A stretch of 64,000 nt of DNA, taken from assembly GCA_002812745.2 (NCBI GenBank), contig NCSJ02000021.1, forward strand, positions 1 through 64,000, read 5' to 3'. Position 1 is the first letter of the stretch. Every line of letters begins with the position of its first letter. Under the pieces are notes generated by a model that saw only the letters and a program-made list of their open reading frames with translations, had not been told where the DNA came from and made no database searches. This stretch comes from Scytalidium lignicola. Its lineage: Eukaryota > Ascomycota > Leotiomycetes. Both the position numbers and the translations under genes were made by a program. This document shows, one piece after another, positions 23,530 through 35,351 of the stretch.

Positions 23530-26500
23530 CTCCGTAGAGGATCTAATCCTGGTGTCTCAGCCGCTTGGCCAGGGAGGGTCTCCGGGAAGCGTGCGCCGCT
23601 CGCCGTTGCGGTCCGTTTCTGAAGATAGAAGAGCGGAACACATCCCATGGCTTTCTTCAATTGCGGCATCTGCCAGATAAGTCCGGCGCCATCAATTATT
23701 GGTCCAAAGGGGAGAAGCCATGCAACGGACTGTCCGATATTCAAGGCACGTATGCTTAAGCTTCGATGTGGTGCAGATTGCTGCGCTTCTTAATGGCCAA
23801 TTTCGATCCCTGAATGCTGCGTGTTCATGCATCATTACAGAACCGCGATCGCCGATTTCCAGCGGCTGAATATATTTACTTTGTCAAAGCGCAGTGTCGA
23901 CGGCGTTGATATTCAATTTGCTCGATCTAACACTTGTACAGATACAATTGGTTATGATATCCTAATAGAGTTCGTTTATATCTTCCTGTAGAGATTAACT
24001 GGGCTGGTTTGCACAATGCTTATCATCCTCGTCTTCTATCATCCTGCAAGTATCCAACGCAACCTCCTCCAGTGCCAGTGCCAATGCTACACACAGATGA
24101 GATTCCAGTGGAAGATTGAACAGGAACACATATTAAAAAAGAGAAAATTAATCATAGCTGAGTTGTTCTGTTAAGAAGGCGAATGGGGCTTACTAGTTCT
24201 CTCTTATCTTCGTTAGCTATTCGTTAATTATTAAGTAAAGTTGTTGTTTAATCCTTTATATTTATATATTTATCACGTTCTTCTCTTTTCTCTTAGGGAC
24301 TATCACTCTAGTCTTTTCTGCCCTGGAGGCATTTTTTGGTTGACGAGTATGAGGTTGTTGGGTTAGTTGGCATTTTAATGGGGGTTGGTTGGCGTCTATT
24401 AAGATGTTAGAATTGTCAAATTGTTTATGATCACTATCACGAAACAACGTGCTGCAGCTAAAAGAGGGGTTCAACGCTAGACTAGCAGTCGTTGTTTGCT
24501 TATTGTAATATGCCTTGATTATAACACATGATTATGGCGTTTCCCAGTACTTCATATCTCTTGTGAGCACTTCAATCAAAAGTTAAACGATCAGAGATGA
24601 TGCTAAAACCAATAGCACTCCAAGTCAGCATGGAAGTAACCGTCTCTGACTTAGCACGGAACTCCAACACTGTGCTAAGCATCAAGTGTTGAAACAACTT
24701 AACATGTTCATTCTTGCTCAACCCCCGATATTATATCCCCTCAGACCCCATAAGCCATTTTAAACCACTTTTAGCGTCGTTGCCTTACGATCATCTCCGT
24801 TTTAGGAGAATGAAGAATTTTATGTGGGCAATATGCCTGTATATAGCTTTGGCCTGGGAAGCTTAAGCGACCTGAGGCTTGAGAGGATAGGAAAAGAGGT
24901 CATGAGAGGTACAAGGTGGAAGTGATAATAGATAAAGACTCGGGGGAAGAAAGAAGAACCCCCCGTGGAACGAATAGACCGGTAAGAAACAATCTACTCT
25001 TCAAATACTCGAAGGGATCACAGATAACCAGTATGTGACCAAGTTTAGAAAGTCAAGTGCTAATAAAAAGATTCCTCAGGAGTCAGTAGAGCTCCATGAT
25101 ATTATCACTTAATATCACGTCTTTCTCTATGAGTTTCAGCCTACCGGTTGTAACTGCACATGCTCCTGCATTCTTTTTAACTGAGAATGCTTTATGTTGT
25201 TTCTAAAGGTTGGGTGCAATTAATCTTGCAGAGCACATGCTGAGGGGGTCAAAAATACACTAAATAAATCGATATGATGAAAGGAAAAAGGAGGCACAGA
25301 AACATGCTGGCTGGATGACAAGACAGAAAATATTTACGTCAGCCAAGGAAACGGTTCAAAATACTGGGTTCGGATTGTTAGAATATGTCGTTTTGACAAC
25401 CTTAAAAATCTCCTAAAGCCCACTTGTCTGCCTAGCATCTCAACTTGTGTCCACAAAATTATAAACAAACCTCATTGCCACTTAGATTTGTGATCCGCTT
25501 AGGCGTCATAGTCACCACTAGCAGCAGTGCTTTAAGATCCTTTGACCATCCGAAATGCGTGAATGCCTCGTAAATTCTTTTGAGATTGGGATGATCCTGC
25601 TCTTGGCACAGTCGGACAAAACCGGACACAGCCTTGGTTGACACTGGGCGACAGGGTGATTTAACGTAACATCCAGACAGCAATGCACAGCCTTCTCCAT
25701 CCTCCTCCTGACTAACGTCAAAGATCGATCTTGGCTGACCACTTTCGGATATGGCGATCGAGCACGTGACAACCGATTTATGTAATGACTTTAGGATTTC
25801 AAGTTCTCTACATCGTTGATATTAGGATGCACGCAGTGGCACGCAAGACATGCAGCGATCACTAATTAGAATTCCGAGGTCCATGGGTCTACTTCTAACA
25901 ATCTCAAAAGAGAAGGGGCTTCAAGTGCGTCATCACGAGATCAAAGTGTAAAGTCACCTCAAATCCCCCGTTATCTTTGCTGAAAAAGCAAATGCTGTCA
26001 CCTTTGTATGGTGAAATGTTTAGTGTCCAAGATGATGATGGCCTGATTGGGCGGGCGACTCAGAAGAGGGGCGATAGTGAGGGAGAAAGTGTGTTGTGTT
26101 CGCATTCCCGTGGAGGCGCAGCTCGCAGACCAATCTTCGATTAGCAGAAAAAAGATAACCGTGGTGATTTGGAATTTGAAGGATGGATACAATCGAAAAG
26201 GTATTTTTGCGGGGAAGACGGTAAGCGGAAGGTCGATATCCGAAACCAACTTTTTCTTCTGCTCCGACCGTGTCGATATCTCGAGTCAAGCGAGTGTGTA
26301 TTGTTTTTGGTTTTTAGGTCGATTAGTCGATTGTTTACTTACGAGGCATATCCACAAGGTCAGTCGCAAGGCCGACCGATGACTTCAAGGGTGGAGAACG
26401 TAAATGCTTGGCAAGGCTGATCATTAGTCGTTGGAATCTGGCAAAGCACACGCCAAGAAGGCACAAAACACTGCCTTAAGCGGTGGAAGGCTGAGAAATG

Positions 26501-27665
26501 AAAGGGACAGACGAATCTGGAAGCAAGATGCGAATCTGTGACCTGGCAACCACTGGCAGTACCGTGGTGGATCCAAGCAGCCGCGGATGAGACGTGCCGA
26601 AGGATTCATCACTGCCCCCCAAGCCAAGTGCTTCTGCTTATTCTAGAAGCATGCCAGATGTCTTGGGGAGAAGTGCGAGAATTTGGCTACCACCAACCGC
26701 CCGAACGCAACCCAATGCGATTGAATGCGATCATGAGGCTGGATCCTGCAAGCTAAGCACGGGAGAGAGACCTGCCGACTGGCCATGTAGCCGTTAACAC
26801 GTCCATGAGAGAAGGCCAAAAAGGATCTGTTCCAACTATCCTGTATATTACCTCATACAGTATTCTGGAGAAGCATGGTCCCTAGGGTGGCGTTGACCAG
26901 CACTCCGCAGCACGGGTGCCGCTCTTGGAGATGCGAGGAGATGCGCGATAATTTTTTTGATTCCTGTCCCGTCAATGTGATGCAGTGCGCGTTAGATTAT
27001 TGAAAATGTCCTCAGGGTGGTAGGAATCAACGGCTACCTGCTTCTTCCGCGTCACATTAGCCAGCCGACCAGCCCAAGGATTGATCACTTCGAATCCCGC
27101 TCTGGATAAAGGGAGAGTTGACGAGAATTGACGAGAAGTTTGATGCAAGCAGCGAAAATATCTCATCGTCGAAGAGCATCACGAGTCATCCACTGCAACT
27201 GCAACTGCAACTGTAGAGGATGAATTGGATCGGCGGATAATATCTTAGGGCGGCCAGCGCACGATTAACCTAGCGGGGCGCCCGACCAAGTCTGCGGTGG
27301 AACGGCCAAGCTTTGCGGGAGTGGACCCATTTTGGCCTGCTAAGCCAGCTAGCTAGCTTTCTGGGGAGGAGAGGAGCTTCAGGGTTGCCGTATTCACTGC
27401 GCGCTGTTTGGTGGCTGCCCAGGGAAAATGTCATCAATCAAATCAGGTGCCGGCTCCCAGGGCTGTATAGAATAATCGTACAGCAGTAATCCAACACCTG
27501 GATGGATTTGTCTGGGGCGCGGCAGGGCGTCACCGCAGCTCTAGCTAGCTAAGAGACCGTTGTCAACAATCGGCTTCCCTCTTGGCCTGCCCCTAGCGTG
27601 CAGCCCGCGCGGGAAGATATAAGAAGCTCCTCAAACCACTCCGTAACATCTCCTGTCGCATACAA

Positions 27666-27723
27666 ACCTCCTCTCTTCCCCTCATTCTTCACTCCCCCAG
27701 TCCTCCTCATCTCCCGCCTGCCA
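27666..27723 (+). promoter_or_regulatory. Pyrimidine-rich promoter tract of the stomatin gene
   Basis: A CT-dominated stretch about 250-300 bp upstream of the ATG at 27969. Such tracts often sit just before the transcription start of highly expressed filamentous-fungal genes; the assignment is by position and composition only. Confidence 0.4.
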
Positions 27724-27968
27724 GATTATTCGAACAAGCTTTTTCGGATCCAACTTTCTTTACTTAAGGAACACGGTCCAGCTTTCACTTGTCGCGCATA
27801 ACTTTTTGTTTGTTCCTTCCTCGAACGTCCTCGCTCCCACCCCCGCATATATCATTCGCGCCTAGCTTGAATTGGCAATCGGACCATCGTGCCACTTTCA
27901 CTTCGACATTCACCACGTCGCCATAACACATACCATTGTCAATCAGTCATAAACACCACTCCTCCAAA

Positions 27969-29199
27969 ATGTCTGCAAGTACGGATCAGGATATGCACAA
28001 GCCAGACCTTGGACACGATACCAATGGAGCGTCCGCTGCACCGTACCGAAACAATGCCAACCCAGGTAGCGCCAGCCATCCGATGGTGACCGTACAGCCA
28101 CCGAGAAGGGAGGACCTGCAGCCCAGCTATGCTCAGACCATGACTGGAGATAATGATGCTGGTGCCCATGGCTGGTACGGAAGCATGAGTAAGTAACTTG
28201 GTGTTAAAAAAAATAATGCTTTGGGTAAATCCTCAGGTGCAAAATGGGCTAATCCGTTACCTTTATCTAGTCAACGCACTTGGCGCCTGCATTGGAACGA
28301 TGGGTGCGGTTCCTTGCTGTGTTATCTGCCCCAACCCGTACAAGTCGGTCTCCCAAGGTAAAGTCGGTCTGATCACCAAGTTCGGTCGGTTCTACCGTGC
28401 GGTGGACCCAGGTTTGGTCAAGATCAATCCTCTCAGCGAACGTCTGATCCAGGTCGATGTTAAGATTCAAATTGTCGGTGCGTATTTGATGTCACAAAAC
28501 TCGTTGCAAGCATAGTAACTAAAGAAACATACAGAGGTTCCCAAGCAAGTCTGCATGACCAAGGATAATGTCACAGTCCACTTGACTTCCGTCATCTACT
28601 ACCACATCATCTCACCACACAAGGCTGCATTCGGCATCTCCGATGTTCGTCAAGCATTGGTTGAGCGCACGCAAACCACCCTCCGCCACGTCGTTGGTGC
28701 GCGTGTTCTTCAGGACGTTATTGAGCGACGTGAGGAAGTTGCACAGTCTATTGGAGAGATCATCGAAGATGTAGCATCCGGCTGGGGTGTTAAGGTTGAG
28801 AGCATGCTCATCAAAGATATCATCTTCAGCAACGAGCTCCAAGACTCGCTCTCAATGGCTGCTCAATCCAAGCGGATCGGAGAATCCAAGGTCATCGCAG
28901 CCCGCGCTGAAGTCGAATCCGCTAAGTTGATGCGTCAAGCTGCCGACATTCTGTCTTCAGCACCAGCCATGCAGATCCGTTACCTCGAAGCCATGCAAGC
29001 CATGGCCAAGTCCGCCAACAGCAAGGTCATCTTTTTGCCCAGCGCCTCGACAGTTGGAAGTCAGATGCAGATGGCAAACATGTTTGGAGATGGAGCAAGC
29101 GCCAACGGTGCCGCAGCGAGCAACGAGCATAATGACTTTGGAGGTCAGGATTCCGGTTTTCAACGGGCTATCAACGCCCATGTCGTCGAAAACATCTAA
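27969..29199 (+). CDS. Stomatin-family (SPFH/band 7) membrane protein
   Basis: Predicted 363 residues from three exons (27969-28188, 28271-28477, 28535-29199); introns 28189-28270 and 28478-28534 have GTAAGT/GTGCGT donors and CTAG/ACAG acceptors. Residues 1-~73 are polar and disordered. The exon 1-2 join creates a short hydrophobic membrane hairpin (INALGACIGTMGAVPCCVIC), followed by the SPFH domain (YKSVSQGKVGLITKFGRFYRA, KQVCMTKDNVTVHLTSVIYY) and the long charged helix containing ERREEVAQSIGEIIEDVASG. The C-terminal oligomerisation segment is PAMQIRYLEAMQAMAK. Stomatins form ring-like scaffolds in cholesterol/ergosterol-rich membranes and regulate channels. The ATG context (CAAAATGTC) is good, and the upstream extension is not needed. 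Confidence 0.94.
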
Positions 29200-30165
29200 A
29201 AAAAGAAGAATTCTTCCAAAAAAGAACAATTTCAAACACTGTGAAATACTGGTTTAACTGACTTTTGTCCTTTTTTGTAGCTTGGTCTACTTGAGAAGTT
29301 CAAACTCGTCGCGGTCTCGGCTCAGAAACCAAACACGAATCTGACCCATCATCGGGCTGGCTGATGAATCTTCCCTACAACTTTCGACCTTTCGCCGAAA
29401 TATTTATACCCAACAAGAAAAAAAGAAAAAATTCTACAAAAACAAAGGGAAAAACGAGCACAATGAATCTGTACTTTATGCAAAACACTTTTTACGACCG
29501 GGGGCAGAAAAGGTTCCGGGGCTAATATGGGGGGGGGGGAGAGAGAGAGGGAAGGAGGAATTTGGCTGGGAATAAGGATTGATGGCGGGTTAATAATATT
29601 GCTGCTGGATGGAGGGGGGATTGACTTGGCTTTTTTTATTTATCTTTTTTGTATCTCTTTGGTCTGGCTGATACCCCCCAATCGTTCCCTTATCGAATTT
29701 TTTCAACTTGCTTTCGTGTTGCTCAAAACCTCGGTTCTCAAGTGTGACATTTAGTGATTATTCTAATTAATGGTATCGTATCTTTTTTTTTAATTTAACC
29801 CTTTGACAATGTAGAGCTTGTCTGGATTATCCCCTCGGGCCCCACCGTGCAATAACTCTCAAAGTGCCGTACAACTTGGCTGTGCTTTCTCTTTACTCTC
29901 CGTATCTTCCACCCGAGCGGAGCTTCTTTTTTACTGAGTGAAATTACAATACGGGATTGCATTCTCTCCCTTCTCATGGTACAATTAAAGGACATGAAAA
30001 AATACCGCTTTGTTCACCTGTCTACTCTATCCGTAACGCTTTAATGTAGTTACCCCAATGCACCAATGTTATTCCTTCCCGATCTGAAATTACTGCACCG
30101 AATATGAATACAAGGAAAATCAGTAAAAGACACGGGAGATAATGATGTTGTTATAGGTCATCCTT
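29200..30165. other. Convergent 3' spacer, stomatin and SET genes
   Basis: Carries both 3' UTRs. At 29529-29550 a run of about 10 G is followed by a GA microsatellite. Frames over this simple sequence are not genes. Confidence 0.6.
29529..29550. repeat. Poly-G run followed by (GA)n microsatellite
   Basis: Directly visible simple sequence in the stomatin 3' region; its length is likely polymorphic or poorly base-called. Confidence 0.8.
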
Positions 30166-32707
30166 TCATGCCGTCCATCGATCAAAAACTCCAATGTCAG
30201 GTCTGTTAAGTCGGTCCAAATCAATACCCTGACCCTCCATATAACTTCTCTCTTTTCCCTCTTTCTCCTCCTTAGACAAGTTACGAATGGATCGCCTTGT
30301 TCGATACGCTTGCAAGACCGTAGACCATCCTGGCCAAATCGGATCAGGCAAGTGACCGAGTCTCGCAGATTCAACGGGGGCATTTGCCTTTTTCTTAACA
30401 AGAATTAATACTTTCTGGCTAATCTCTTGTCCTAATTGCGGCCCGGATTGCATCCTATATTGGGCCCTCACTGTCTCTTCTGAAGCAATGAAGCTTGCAA
30501 AGTCCCTTATTAGGGTAATTATTTTTGTTTTGGGCATGCCCGTCGGTTGTCTTGTTCGTAGCCATGGCCTGTCCTCTCGAACTTTAATATCTGGGCATTT
30601 ATATAACTCTTCAATCATTCTGTCCACGGTCTGGCTCTCCTGGGTATCGCCAAAGAAACCGTAATTATGTTCCTCTTTTATAGGAATGTAGATCCTTTCC
30701 ACACGGTTAACGAGAGTTGGATGTCCATTCAACAGAAGGTAGATGGCAAGCAGTAGCATACCAAGAAACAAGCGGTTAAAACTTACTGATTCATCTCGTG
30801 GAGCCATGTAGCCAACATCAAATGGTCCCGAGCAAATGTAGGATCCCTTCCCCATATTGCCAGAAGAATGAAAATCCATACTGTAAAATAAACTGGCTCC
30901 CACTTTTCGTTAACAATGTGGGCCCAATCAAGAGGTAGTGGTTCTTCTTGGTCCTTGGCAATCAGCTTTTCTACACACTCTGAAATGCTTTGATAGTGGG
31001 TCTTGAGCCATCCGTAAGCACATTCCAACGATAAAGCCTCCAAATGAGAATACATGTCTTTAAACGGATCATCATTACCTCGTCCCTCTGATATATACGG
31101 GTGAAGAGTGTTCGTGCCCCAAAAGGAGCTTCGAGTAAGGAGACATCTAAGCCGGAGAGTAATAGGAGTTAAAGCAGCCTCGAGGACTGCCATCTGTCTA
31201 GTCCGGAAATTCATTGCTAATCTTTGATTCTCGTTTTGAGGATCACTTCGTAAAATTAGCTATTATCCACCGGCCACTATTTGCACGATGCCTCGAGGAC
31301 TTACCTGAGATCAGTACCAGCATTTTGAATCCTTTTCCTCTCACGCTCCAGTTGGTCGCGCAGAATAGATAAGGCTTGGACTGTGACTCTTGCAAGGCAG
31401 CCTGCAAAGGGATCATGCTCACATTCTGGACAAATGGTTGGGTTTTCCTGAAGATATTGTGATTCTTGTACATTGGCTGAAATAATTGTCACAATATCCA
31501 CCAGCCCATTTGAAAAAGGATGGAATTCAGCGAGCCTTGAGTCTCGTCGTGGGAGACTAGGTTCTCCAGGCATCATCACGTAATCTGGCCTGTCAAAAAT
31601 CTTCTGTACTGTGAATATACGCTTGCCAACAACTCGGGTTGGTGAATTATCAGGAACATAGCAATTTAAGCTTCGCCATAAGTTCAGATGTGTCTCTGAA
31701 AATTTGACCATGAGGTTAACTGAGTCCCTTTCAACAGGGCCAGGAGACGGCAACATGAATCCGTACGCCATCAACAGCTCCGAGTTCGTCTTATCGCCAT
31801 AGAAGTTATATATTTGAGAATTTTGCTTCATTGCAACGGTAGTACGTAGCTCAAAACAGCCCTGAGTAAGGTGTTCAAGCCATTCAACTTTTTTGAACCC
31901 ATCATGGTTGCCAATATCTAGGAGAGGGAACAGGACAGAGAAATCGTCCTTCCGAATATGATCCCGAATTGTTTGGGAGTAAATTGGGCGTGGGTTGTTA
32001 ATCAGTTCTTCTGGAATTGTCAGCGAGGCTCGAAAGCTCCGACTACCGAAAATAGATGCAGCCCATTTATAGAGCTCATACGTGTACTTCTGCCAAGGGA
32101 AGTTATTATCCAAGGATAGGATATTTATGGCATCGATCCACTGCTGTTTCCACAATGCCTCCTGCTCCTTAACTGCAGGCTCAAGGTTAGTCCCAGCAAG
32201 ATACTTTAAGTCTTCCTCGGGCCACCATGTTGGAGTTTGAAGTCGATCTGGTTGATCTGGTTGGGGTAAATGCTTAATATATGGGTGCCAAAATGACCTT
32301 GCGTCCAAGAGGTACTGCTGCACAAGAAAGAAGTTGCCGACAACAGAGGGTGCGTGTTTACCCACTTCGTTCAGAAACGAATCAGGGAAAGGAGTAGAAA
32401 GATGCAAAGTAAAGGAATCAGACGCCCCAACAGCATTCAGATAGGAGAGAGAGATCGTGTACGGACATGTGACGACTCTCGTGCCGGCTGGAACGACATG
32501 GATCGCCCGACCTGCAACGATTGAATCTCGATCCTCCTGGTTGGTTATTTCCTCTGGTTTGGGCCACATATTGGCTGGTACGATCTTGAAACCCCATCCT
32601 TTGATGGGATCTTGAAATAGCTCGACCAGCGGGTGCATGTATGCCCCATGATTCATCGCCCAGACCAAGAGCCCGTCCAATGGATGAGATGGAGTCACCT
32701 GAGCCAT
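30166..32707 (-). CDS. SET-domain protein methyltransferase (SETD3/SETD6/RuBisCO-LSMT-like)
   Basis: Predicted 796 residues from three exons (32707-31305, 31245-30787, 30694-30166). Introns: 31246-31304 (GTAAGT, ACGAAG) and 30695-30786 (GTAAGT, GGAAAG); both restore frame past stop codons. The split SET fold is recognised by its C-terminal catalytic half: LLDIGNHDG (~263, conserved Asn-His of the AdoMet site) and YNFYGDKTNSELLMAYGF (~300, catalytic Tyr in the usual YGxxxNxELLxxYGF pattern). The N-terminal part has the family's opening (LLVWAMNHGAYMHPLVEL) and the extended ~100-residue insert between SET-N and SET-C. CPECEHDPFAGC near residue 440 has three Cys. The ~330-residue C-terminal part is alpha-helical and may be a substrate-binding domain. 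Targets in fungi of this class include ribosomal proteins, but the substrate here is unknown. Confidence 0.88.
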
Positions 32708-33421
32708 AATCAGACTTTGTAAAAAAGTAAAAACACTGTTCAGTGATTTAAGTGGATTAGAAAAAGGTATAAGAAGCTGATTGAAATTCTATTCGCCGTG
32801 AAAAGAGAAAGGTTCAAAAAGAGATGGAATGGAAGAGAGAGAAGACAAGGGAAATGTAGCTACCACATCATTTTTGCTTTCCCTTTGGGTAGAATCCATT
32901 ATTGACAAAAGGCAGGCACGTGCAGGACCACCTTGTCCTTCCTATCTATGATGTGTTTGTTGTTCCTTCCGAAAATGGACCACTCCACCCACGATTGCGT
33001 CAGTTCAAGTCAACAAATATTCGAAGAAAATTCGCTTAGCGCTGTCAACATCAACACTGCAAGTTTATAGATATTTTTGAAATCTCATAGGGTGAGGCTA
33101 TAGCCATTTTATACAGCTTTTCTTGTTGAATCAAGGGGAGGTACAATTGTAGGGATGCGTATGGCATCTCGAAAGGTTTACGTCCGATATAACGTCACCA
33201 GGAAAATGAGTTTAAAATCTCTCGGGAAATGGTTCTTCCCTGCAACGTATCACTAGTTTACAGGTTTTGGATTAGTCACCTAGCTTACAGTTAAAAGATA
33301 GTCAAATCATGTGTAGGCCACTGCAAATGAGATTGATGTAGACTATTTAAATACTAGCTAATATGTTCTCATTTCCACTTAGCCTTTTGGTCGGCAAATG
33401 CCATGTTGTGTTAGAAGCCCT
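32708..33421. other. Spacer upstream of the SET gene
   Basis: 714 bp holding the SET gene promoter and the 3' end of the dienelactone hydrolase gene. No gene seen. Confidence 0.55.
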
Positions 33422-34832
33422 TTAGCAGATATGCTCAATTTCGCGGGTAACACCATCATGCTCTCCAAGATCTGTCTTCAGACGACGGTTGAACAGTTCC
33501 AGCAGGACCTCGAAGCAGATCTTGGTTATAGCTGGGTCATAACGTCCCTTGGACAGCTCGTCACGGATGAAAGCGTCTAAATCAACATGTTAGTGGAACA
33601 AATATCGAAATGATAGTATCTATTCTCTAAGCAATCTGTGAATAAGGTGGACTTACGCTGGGCATCCGCAAACTCGTAAAAGCTGAATCTCACTCCATTG
33701 TCTCTCAAGGTCTTCCGGATCAAATCTCTTCCTTCAGGTGGGACATGCGTATCAGCCGTTCCAAAAATAACGGCCAATTCTCCTTTGATCTCACGAGACC
33801 TTGCCAAACTATCGTCCTTTTTACCCAGACCGAGTGTGGCACTATGAATATCCGTGGCGAAGTAGGTCACGGCTGCTGAGATGCGGGGGTCGAGGGAACA
33901 GCGGAAGGCAAGATGACCACCAAGGCACATTCCGGTCGTACCAATGCGGCCAGTGCAAGTTGGGAGGGAGAGGAGGTGATCGATTGCTAGTGATGAGTCT
34001 TCATCATAGCCTGCGAGGGTCTGTATGTATTTGTCAACGGGATGGTCTGATAGCAAGGACCCTCAGTATATGTACATATCCGAAACCTGAGCGTTTCAGA
34101 ATCTACTTTTACTTTTGGGTAGGAAGTCTTGTGAACCTCGTGCTTTGTTTAGCGTTCAAACGCTTACTTTTGTGATCTTATACTCATTGCCAGCATCGGT
34201 TCCTGGGCCGTCATAAGCCAGAGGCTCGGGACCAACAAATTCATGGTAAGATGATACAGCGGCAACGATATAGCCTTGACCTGCGATCTGCCGGGCAAAT
34301 CTTGCTACTGGTCCGGTGACTGTTGGAATAGAACGTCAGCATTTGCGGAGGAGGAGACAGTTAAACAACCTCTCAAGTTTGAGAGTGATCGAGCTCATGT
34401 AGTAGTAGAAATAGTAGTAGTAGACAACTCCTCTAAATATATTTGAGTGGATAAGTTGAAGCATAATATCTGCATTCTGGTAGAAATCGGGAATGGAACT
34501 AGGGAAAATAACAAAACTCCTCGGAGTTTTTGGTAAGGATGGGGTAGGAGGCAGCCCCGCCAGAAGGGAAACTGAAAAACTGCAACTTGCAATTCGTTTT
34601 TAAATCTCAAAAGTTTTCCTACTCACCTTGGTAGATCTCCGAGAATAACACTACACCAGGGAATTTTGCCTTTGGGTAATTTGAAATAGTTGGATGGAAC
34701 ACAAAAAGTCCTGTCCTCGTCAGTTGGCACTCAGTCTTTGAATCTTGAAGAAGCAGGGACTAACTTACGCATAGAACCATGCTTCCCCTCCGCCTTTGTG
34801 GCAACGTCAATATGAGATTCGTCGATGAGCAT
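33422..34832 (-). CDS. Dienelactone hydrolase family protein
   Basis: Predicted 272 residues from five exons: 34832-34769, 34710-34627, 34319-34168, 34020-33657, 33576-33422. Introns are 58, 307, 147 and 80 nt. The alpha/beta-hydrolase triad is complete only after splicing: nucleophile Cys132 in GTTGMCLGGH, Asp190 in GTADTHVP, and His222 created at the exon 4-5 join (AQHAFIRDEL). Without the last intron removed, the frame runs into unrelated sequence and loses the His. The N-terminus (MLIDESHIDVATKAEGKHGS) and ARFARQIAGQGYIVAAVSSY match the fungal subgroup. These enzymes hydrolyse lactones or esters; bacterial members act on dienelactone in aromatic degradation, but the fungal substrate is generally unknown. 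The 307-nt second intron contains a TAG microsatellite (~34390-34425). Start-to-start distance to PIS1 is 519 bp. Confidence 0.93.
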
Positions 34833-35351
34833 TTTTATTCACGGAATTGTCTTAAAGGTTTAATTGAGAGGGTAAAAATNAAAAAAAGGATTTATTTCTC
34901 AGGAAGAATGCTTTCCAGGGAGGGGTATATCTTGGTGGGGTGCGTACCAAAGACCCCTCTATGACCAAATCGGGCTTAGTCCGGATTTACAGTAGTTCCG
35001 AGGAGGACTGCACGCAACCTGGCAATCCGAAGTCTCCGAATATTTTGACCCTTGCCTAACTAACCCCTTTGCTAGAGCGATAAGGGCTGAGAAACAGCTT
35101 GACTAAACACCAACTTCTTACCCTCCCTTCACTTTATCTCATCTCTCTTGTGTTCCAAAGATAGCAGTCAACCTTCTCTTCGATTTCTGCGCACCTAGTC
35201 GTGAGGTTTTGCCAGCTGTCCTTTTTAATTTTACCATCACCTGTCTTCTTTTTGCGAAATCATTTAATAAAATCTCTGGATTTCCCGGCACGCGCGTCCA
35301 CGCGACACTCATTGCGGGAGATATAGAGTGCTTGATAAGCAGAGAATAAAG
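34833..35351. promoter_or_regulatory. Divergent promoter region, dienelactone hydrolase and PIS1
   Basis: Both start codons face away from this 519-bp stretch, so both promoters lie in it. Pyrimidine-rich patches occur near 35110-35160 and 35225-35255 on the PIS1 side. An isolated N at 34880 precedes an A run. Confidence 0.55.

Larger units (their letters stand above)
23445..27968. other. Gene-poor 4.5 kb region
   Basis: No gene I can support firmly. It contains a hairpin next to a tRNA-like box (23502-23573), an AT-rich stretch around 24120-24290, a possible decayed coding exon at 25459-25791 on the minus strand, a short AACTGC triplication at about 27192-27210, and the promoter of the stomatin gene at its right end. 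Confidence 0.5.

Noticed and set aside
27085..27105. TTCGAATCCCGC string resembling a tRNA B-box
   Set aside because: No A-box, anticodon arm or pairing acceptor stem at tRNA spacing.
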